NCBI GenBank assembly: GCA_900128565.1
Contig: LT636043.1
Location: 1-19,859 of the forward strand
DNA from: Stramenopiles sp. TOSAG23-6
Lineage: Eukaryota > Sar
Direction: 5' to 3'
DNA length: 19,859 bases
Shown: positions 16,178-19,859 of the stretch, piece after piece
Position numbering within the stretch: the first letter of the stretch is position 1
Layout of the letters: each line of letters opens with the position of its first letter
Made by a program: the position numbers and the translations under genes
The notes under the pieces: generated by a model
What the model was told of the DNA's origin: nothing
Database searches by the model: none
Seen by the model: only the letters and a program-made list of their open reading frames with translations

Positions 16178-18970
16178 TTAAGAACCAACCAAGTTAGTAT
16201 CTGAATTGAAAAGCATATCAGAGTTTGAGCGAGGTCTTCGTCTGCTGACCTCAGATAATAACTTTTTTCGTTGTTTTGATGTGATTACTGCCTTTAATTC
16301 TGCCCAATCTAGTACAGATGTAAGTATCTCAGCCGAATCATCAGACACTGGGAAATATCGCTGAAGCATCCTAGCTTGTCCTGCTCGTCCATCTCCACGT
16401 GCACAAACGGAAACACAGGACGCTCCTTGACTCCATATCTCATGGGGAAATATGTCATACTACTATATTCAAACTCGTTAGGTGCAAAAATGTCAAAGGA
16501 AAAAGAAATTCATGACGAAAACAATTTGTGTACAAAAATGAAAATGTGTACACAACAAGCAAGGTAGGAACAAAATTTCGTACGAAAAACGTACATGGCT
16601 CTCCATCAATCTGCATTGGAATCTTATTACCACGTTTCACTCTGACTGTAAGTTTAGCGCATTGAGCAAGGCGGACACCAGCATCTGCTACAGGCTTAAC
16701 ACCGGCTGCATTAAATGTTTTGGCGACACCTAGTGTGGTCGTATTGATTCCAACAACTTCTAAAAAACCATCACCAAAAAAAGGCCTTCGCCAATGTTGT
16801 TTTTCTGATGACTTTGATGTTTCTGCAGATGTAAGAATTGTGAAAAAGTATAATAAATTCGAAATTGGTTAGTTTTTGTACCCTTACAATATTTTTGCAA
16901 AATGTAAATCATAGAAACATTTCAATTTTCAAAAAATATAAATTGAATATAGTCATGATGAAAACAAAAATGTCATCTTTTGAAAAAAGTAAAATTTATG
17001 ATGAAAAACATTCTCAAAAAAAAAAATTTCATAGTAAAAAAATAAATTTAAAATTCATGATGAAAACATACGTCACCTGCTTTTGACCAGAGTGGCATTC
17101 CACCACCATAACTATTAATATTTAATACAACAATGCCTTCTACTCCAGGAGGTAAATATATCCTTTGGTCATCACATGTATTGTGAAAAAATATTTCAAA
17201 AAAAAATCATTAGGTACGAAATTTCGTATGAAAAAAAAAATTACATTAGAAATTCATATAAAACGTACACGTTAGCTCAATCTCTCCCGCAAGATCATTA
17301 TATGTACAATTTTCACCACCTTTTCCTTCAAGAAGAAAGTTACCGAGGAGTGATTTTACTATCTCAGAACCACCAATCAGACCATATATCGTTTTATTCA
17401 AGAAACGAGATGCAAATATTCCTCGATATGACTCACGTAATCCATGAACATTCAAAACAATATGTCAGGGTTAGGGTTGTACAATTTGTTAGGTACAAAA
17501 TTTTATATGATTTTCTTTTTAAAGTTAATGATAAAAAAGTACATGAAAGTTCAAAGCAATTCTAGCACCACAACCAAAGCCACAATAGCAATTCATGACT
17601 CGTTTTTTTGTGTGTGTTGGAGTTTCATTTTTTTGACCTTTGGTCATTGAGCTCGATGTAGTAGGGTTAGGGTTTATATTAGGGTTAGGGTTAGGGTCCT
17701 TCTTTTTTGACGAATACACCATACCAGATCTCGTCGTTCTTTTATTATCGACAGTTACAAAATCATCACAAGTTGCTTCTATTGTCGATGTTTCTAGACT
17801 ACTATTACCATGTTCATCACCAATACTAACATCCCATCTATCAATAAGAACATCATTAGCGTGAACTAATTGCTTTAAAACCGCCATGAGATTAATAGAG
17901 CTATCAAAACCTCCACCCCAACCTAACGTCTGTGCTAAATCATTTCCAGTGCCTAAAGGTAGAACACCTACTGATACATTGGCACGCATAGCTTCCGGGA
18001 GAGAATCAAGACCTTCATCTCCTAATACCCAGCCTACAGTGCCATCACCCCCACAAACTAAAACTTTTATTTGAACACCGTTTTCAAGGCATTCAAGCCA
18101 TGGTTGAAAAGCAATAGCGGGTTTACCGAGTGATACATCCCATACTTGAAGTTCATTCAAACCCAAATATTCAAATTGATGTAGCAGAACATCACCAAGT
18201 GAACTCGCTCCACTTTTTCGATTTATAAATGCAAGTAATGGAGTGCTGCCTTTAGGTAGACGTTGAGAAGACACAACCCAAGGTCCTCGAGCATCACGAA
18301 ATGGTCGGAAACGACGGAAAACTCGCACTAGACTTCCCGTCCAACTCAATTTTTGTTCCAAAGCAATAATAATTATTGTCAGAGCTACCCAACTGGAAAG
18401 AGAAGTTGCTGTAAGTGAATATTTATCCCATTCAGATAACTTATACATTAAAGCAGACGAAGCACCAACGAATATGATCTGCTTCCCCGATACCCAAGAT
18501 GGTATTTCTTCAAAACGTGTTTTTCTCCTACGCTTAGGACTAGGTGGTAAATGTGAGCGGTAACCTTGTGAATCACAACGTTCCACAGCCTGCTTTGGTA
18601 AAAGTAGAGCTGTAAGACGTTGCAGATCAGTTGGCTTTTTCAGCCACGCATTAAAACTTAAAATGCGCCGTAATCTAAAAACAAATATAATAAGTAATAC
18701 ACCAAATGACCAATAAAACATTGCCTTTTGTCTTTCTACTAAAGCATACCCCATAATATATAGATGTGCTTCAGACAAAACACAGGCAACGAGACATACA
18801 CATATGGGAATTAAATGAAACTGGAGGCCGTGGAGTAGCCATATCGTTGCGGAAGTGACAGACAGAAGGATTGTCACCCACAAATGAACAGGAGTCACCT
18901 CGAACCCCCCTCGAGGTGTTCCATTGCCGTAATCGGTAAAGTAATTCCATACATCAGACTTTACTGTCAT
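16178..18970 (-). CDS. Membrane-anchored diacylglycerol kinase (5 exons)
   Basis: Exons are 18970-17543, 17443-17269, 17175-17077, 16822-16595 and 16434-16178 (stop TAA), giving 728 residues in frame. The enzyme phosphorylates diacylglycerol to phosphatidic acid. The N-terminus has three hydrophobic segments (about 27-103) and another around 165-206, so it is membrane-bound; no C1 zinc fingers are present. The catalytic domain starts near 244 (PLLAFINRKSG) and contains CGGDGTVGW (306-314) and LPLGTGNDL (337-345). The accessory domain starts at DRWDV (377-381) and continues across the introns: ARIALNFHGLRE, SRFLNKTIY, LPPGVEGIVVLNINSYGGG, GFLEVVG and PMQIDGEPWSQ, all canonical family blocks. 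A low-complexity insertion (about 388-456) separates DRWDV from the rest and includes a telomere-repeat-encoded NPNPNINPNP. The C-terminal ~80 residues are unassigned. The ATG at 18970 is the first in frame; a TTG lies upstream. Confidence 0.9.
16435..16594 (-). other. Introner-like intron, DGK intron 4 (160 nt, composite, no AG)
   Basis: The donor is GTACGT at 16594 and the 3' end is ...GAGATAT at 16435. Exon CCA T joins GG AGT CAA, restoring the hallmark DGEPWSQ. A palindromic core lies immediately after the donor (complement 16562-16590, with CTACC in place of CTAAC). A second branch-like GCACCTAAC occurs near 16477, about 43 bases from the 3' end. The middle shares GTTTTCGTCATGAATTT with repeats in intron 3, suggesting a nested or hybrid element. 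Confidence 0.8.
16823..17076 (-). other. Canonical-looking GT-AG intron, DGK intron 3 (254 nt)
   Basis: The donor GCAG|GTGACG at 17076 and acceptor CATCTGCAG at 16823 are consensus spliceosomal sites and keep frame (SKAETSK). ACTAAC occurs upstream of the acceptor. The palindromic TTCGTACGAA core is absent. An in-frame alternative ending ...TTACAT exists six bases earlier. The intron contains three copies of a GTTTTCATCAT unit. Confidence 0.7.
16955..17067 (-). repeat. Three-copy GTTTTCATCAT repeat inside DGK intron 3
   Basis: On the plus strand, ATGATGAAAAC-like copies begin at 16955, 16998 and 17057. Each is flanked by AT-rich tracts resembling AAATTTTACTTTTTT, so the intron may be built from degenerate tandem units. 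DGK intron 4 has one similar copy. Confidence 0.6.
17176..17268 (-). other. Introner-family intron, DGK intron 2 (93 nt, no AG)
   Basis: The donor is GTACGT at 17268 and the 3' end is ...CACAATACAT at 17176. The core is at 17209-17232 on the complement, with CTAAT in place of CTAAC, about 34 bases from the end. Exon ACG T joins GT GAT, giving IELTCDDQRIYLPPGVEG. The upstream exon ends in GT rather than AT, which limits how far the borders can slide. Confidence 0.85.
17444..17542 (-). other. Introner-family intron, DGK intron 1 (99 nt, no AG)
   Basis: The donor is GTACTT at 17542 and the 3' end is ...TGTTCAT at 17444. GTACCTAAC is present (complement 17488-17496), about 45 bases from the end, but the palindrome has decayed (ATATAAAA). 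TTCATG is directly repeated at both borders. Exon CAT joins GGA TTA, giving LNFHGLRESYRG. An in-frame AG lies 12 bases into the exon, but using it would delete GLRE, which belongs to a conserved DGK block. Confidence 0.82.
17466..17478. repeat. Telomere-like repeat inside DGK intron 1
   Basis: CAGGGTTAGGGTT on the plus strand, about two TTAGGG units, sits in the segment between the branch-like CTAAC and the intron 3' end. Confidence 0.75.
17663..17697. repeat. Telomere-like repeat within DGK coding sequence
   Basis: About five TTAGGG units on the plus strand, interrupted by TTTATA, are read on the minus strand as alternating Pro and Asn (residues about 426-436 of the kinase). The array is in frame within the low-complexity insertion between the DRWDV block and the accessory domain. 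Confidence 0.9.
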
Positions 18971-19224
18971 TTTTACTAGCAATTCTTTTCCTTTGTTGTT
19001 ACACCCTCTGCCTCTGGCCGCGCTTTCTTTGCAATTTCAATTTAATTTGCGAAAGACACAATTAAAAAAATTTGAAATTCAGAAATTCAATAATTTGAAA
19101 CGTACAAATCTCAAAAATTTCAAATATAGCTATTATTTTTTTTCCCTCTCTCTCTTTGAATGCGCTCCTCTCTCTTGCTTCGGAAATCGGAATATCCATT
19201 ATTATGATATACTGTAAACAAAAG
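18971..19224. promoter_or_regulatory. Divergent upstream region between DGK and gene B
   Basis: 254 bases between divergent starts, with no convincing gene. There are repeated AAATTTGAAA-like stretches (about 19066-19125) and a pyrimidine-rich CT tract (about 19136-19181) shortly before gene B. Confidence 0.3.
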
Positions 19225-19859
19225 ATGATTATCTTAGTTACTCTTGCTATTCTCATTCAAATAATATGTGCTTCTATGTCAACAATGAATCCAATAAAGT
19301 ATCGCATTTCAAATTCTCCACAAAATTGGTCGGGAGGTTACGATTTCCACGGAGAATATTTCACTTTGGACACAGTAACAACTAAAATGAAATATAGCGA
19401 AGTTCTTTGGAGAAGTTTGCCTCCTGTTAAATTAGAAAAAGAGCTTGTGGACCGTTTTCAAAACCGAACAATGTGGATTACCGGTTTTGAAGTTGACGTA
19501 TTGCGTTATACAGATAAGGAAAAAGGAGAAACAGAGAGCGTTCCGGCATATCAAAGTTATAACCATCATTATTCACCAATGATTATATCATCTTACGCAA
19601 AACTCAAACTTGACGAAAATGGTGGACCAACAGGACCCAATCATGGCCATGGGAAAATATTTGAAGTGGAACTGAATGAACCACCTGTAGCGCCACCAAA
19701 TGTTCGTTTAAGCAACGCATTTGTTCATGGAAATGGACAGGAGCATAGACAGCTTTTTCACGGTATGCCGAAAGGGTACGTTTTATTTTTTTTCATTTTT
19801 TTCACTACATTTTTTTTCGTACGAAATTTTGTACCTAAAAAAAAAAAAAATATGTTTTC
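19225..19859 (+). CDS. Gene B, secreted protein with a Tyr-Asn-His-His-Tyr motif (5' part only)
   Basis: The first exon runs 19225-19775 (183 codons plus two bases) and is followed by an intron leaving the window. Residues 1-16 (MIILVTLAILIQIICA) are a clear signal peptide. The mature part is hydrophilic. It has a beta-rich-looking segment (TLDTVTTKMKYSEVLW, then MWITGFEVDVLRY), the striking SYNHHYSPMI (about 112-121) and later HGHGK and SNAFVHGNGQEHRQLFHGMP. The His clusters hint at a metal-binding extracellular protein. The order FEVDV...VPAYQSYNHHY loosely recalls SURNod19-like or copper monooxygenase-type sequences, but this is from memory and weak. No further assignment is possible from the fragment. 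Confidence 0.65.
   Translation, partial: MIILVTLAILIQIICASMSTMNPIKYRISNSPQNWSGGYDFHGEYFTLDTVTTKMKYSEVLWRSLPPVKLEKELVDRFQNRTMWITGFEVDVLRYTDKEKGETESVPAYQSYNHHYSPMIISSYAKLKLDENGGPTGPNHGHGKIFEVELNEPPVAPPNVRLSNAFVHGNGQEHRQLFHGMPKGYVLFFFIFFTTFFFVRNFVPKKKKNMF
19776..19859 (+). other. Introner-family intron in gene B (3' end outside window)
   Basis: The donor GTACGTTTTATT starts at 19776. The palindrome TTCGTACGAA followed by ATTTTGTACCTAA lies at 19816-19838. This is the only copy whose core reads forward on the plus strand, matching the only intron-bearing plus-strand gene. The upstream exon ends AAAGG, unlike the usual ...AT. Confidence 0.85.

Noticed and set aside
17663-17697. Chromosome end or telomere
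   Set aside because: The repeats are short, internal to a gene with intact reading frame, and flanked by normal genes on both sides.
1-19859. tRNA, rRNA, CRISPR or bacterial mobile elements
   Set aside because: Scanning by eye on both strands showed no cloverleaf with intact anticodon arm, no rRNA-like segment, no regular spacer-repeat array and no transposase gene. A covariance-model search would be needed to exclude small RNAs.

Overview
This is a window of AT-rich nuclear DNA from a microbial eukaryote. The evidence is split genes with intron-like insertions, no bacterial operon or Shine-Dalgarno pattern, and a purely eukaryotic gene set: vasohibin tubulin carboxypeptidase, PIG-Y, DNase II, diacylglycerol kinase, a four-domain voltage-gated channel, and an IQ/WW/MORN protein. 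TAA, TAG and TGA all end genes, so the code looks standard. Vasohibin, MORN, IQ and coiled-coil proteins suggest a flagellated protist or alga; I cannot name the lineage. One base (655) is N.

Layout: gene A (partial, minus, multi-membrane-span) is divergent from three intronless plus-strand genes: DNase II, a coiled-coil protein and vasohibin. Vasohibin converges on three minus-strand genes: the IQ-WW-zinc finger-MORN protein, an ankyrin protein, and a 24-TM four-domain channel. The channel is divergent from the small PIG-Y gene, which converges on a five-exon diacylglycerol kinase (minus). That kinase is divergent from gene B, a secreted protein (plus, partial) cut by the window end.

The standout is the introns. 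Nine of ten belong to one sequence family, 89-160 nt where both ends are visible. They start GTATGT/GTACGT/GTGCGT/GTACTT, usually carry a palindromic TTCGTACGAA followed by TTTTGTACCTAAC (branch-site-like), and, in the seven with a visible 3' end, finish ...ACAT, ...TTAT, ...TCAT or ...ATAT. None of the seven ends in AG. Reading frame and conserved protein domains (MORN, DAGK accessory, channel pore) fix the junctions in several cases. In most copies the two ends are partly complementary. They look like introner elements (introns spread by a mobile element) with a non-canonical 3' splice site. A single intron in the kinase gene looks canonical GT-AG and gives an internal contrast.

Secondary signals are interstitial TTAGGG-type repeats in three places within 2.2 kb (one translated inside the kinase), GACGTC palindromes in two divergent promoters, and an inverted repeat upstream of the coiled-coil gene.

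Functional themes are cytoskeleton/flagellum (vasohibin, MORN, coiled coil), membrane signalling (channel with a calmodulin-binding-like IQ segment, diacylglycerol kinase) and ER/secretory functions (PIG-Y, DNase II, gene B). The genes are not evidently co-regulated; strand groups simply alternate.
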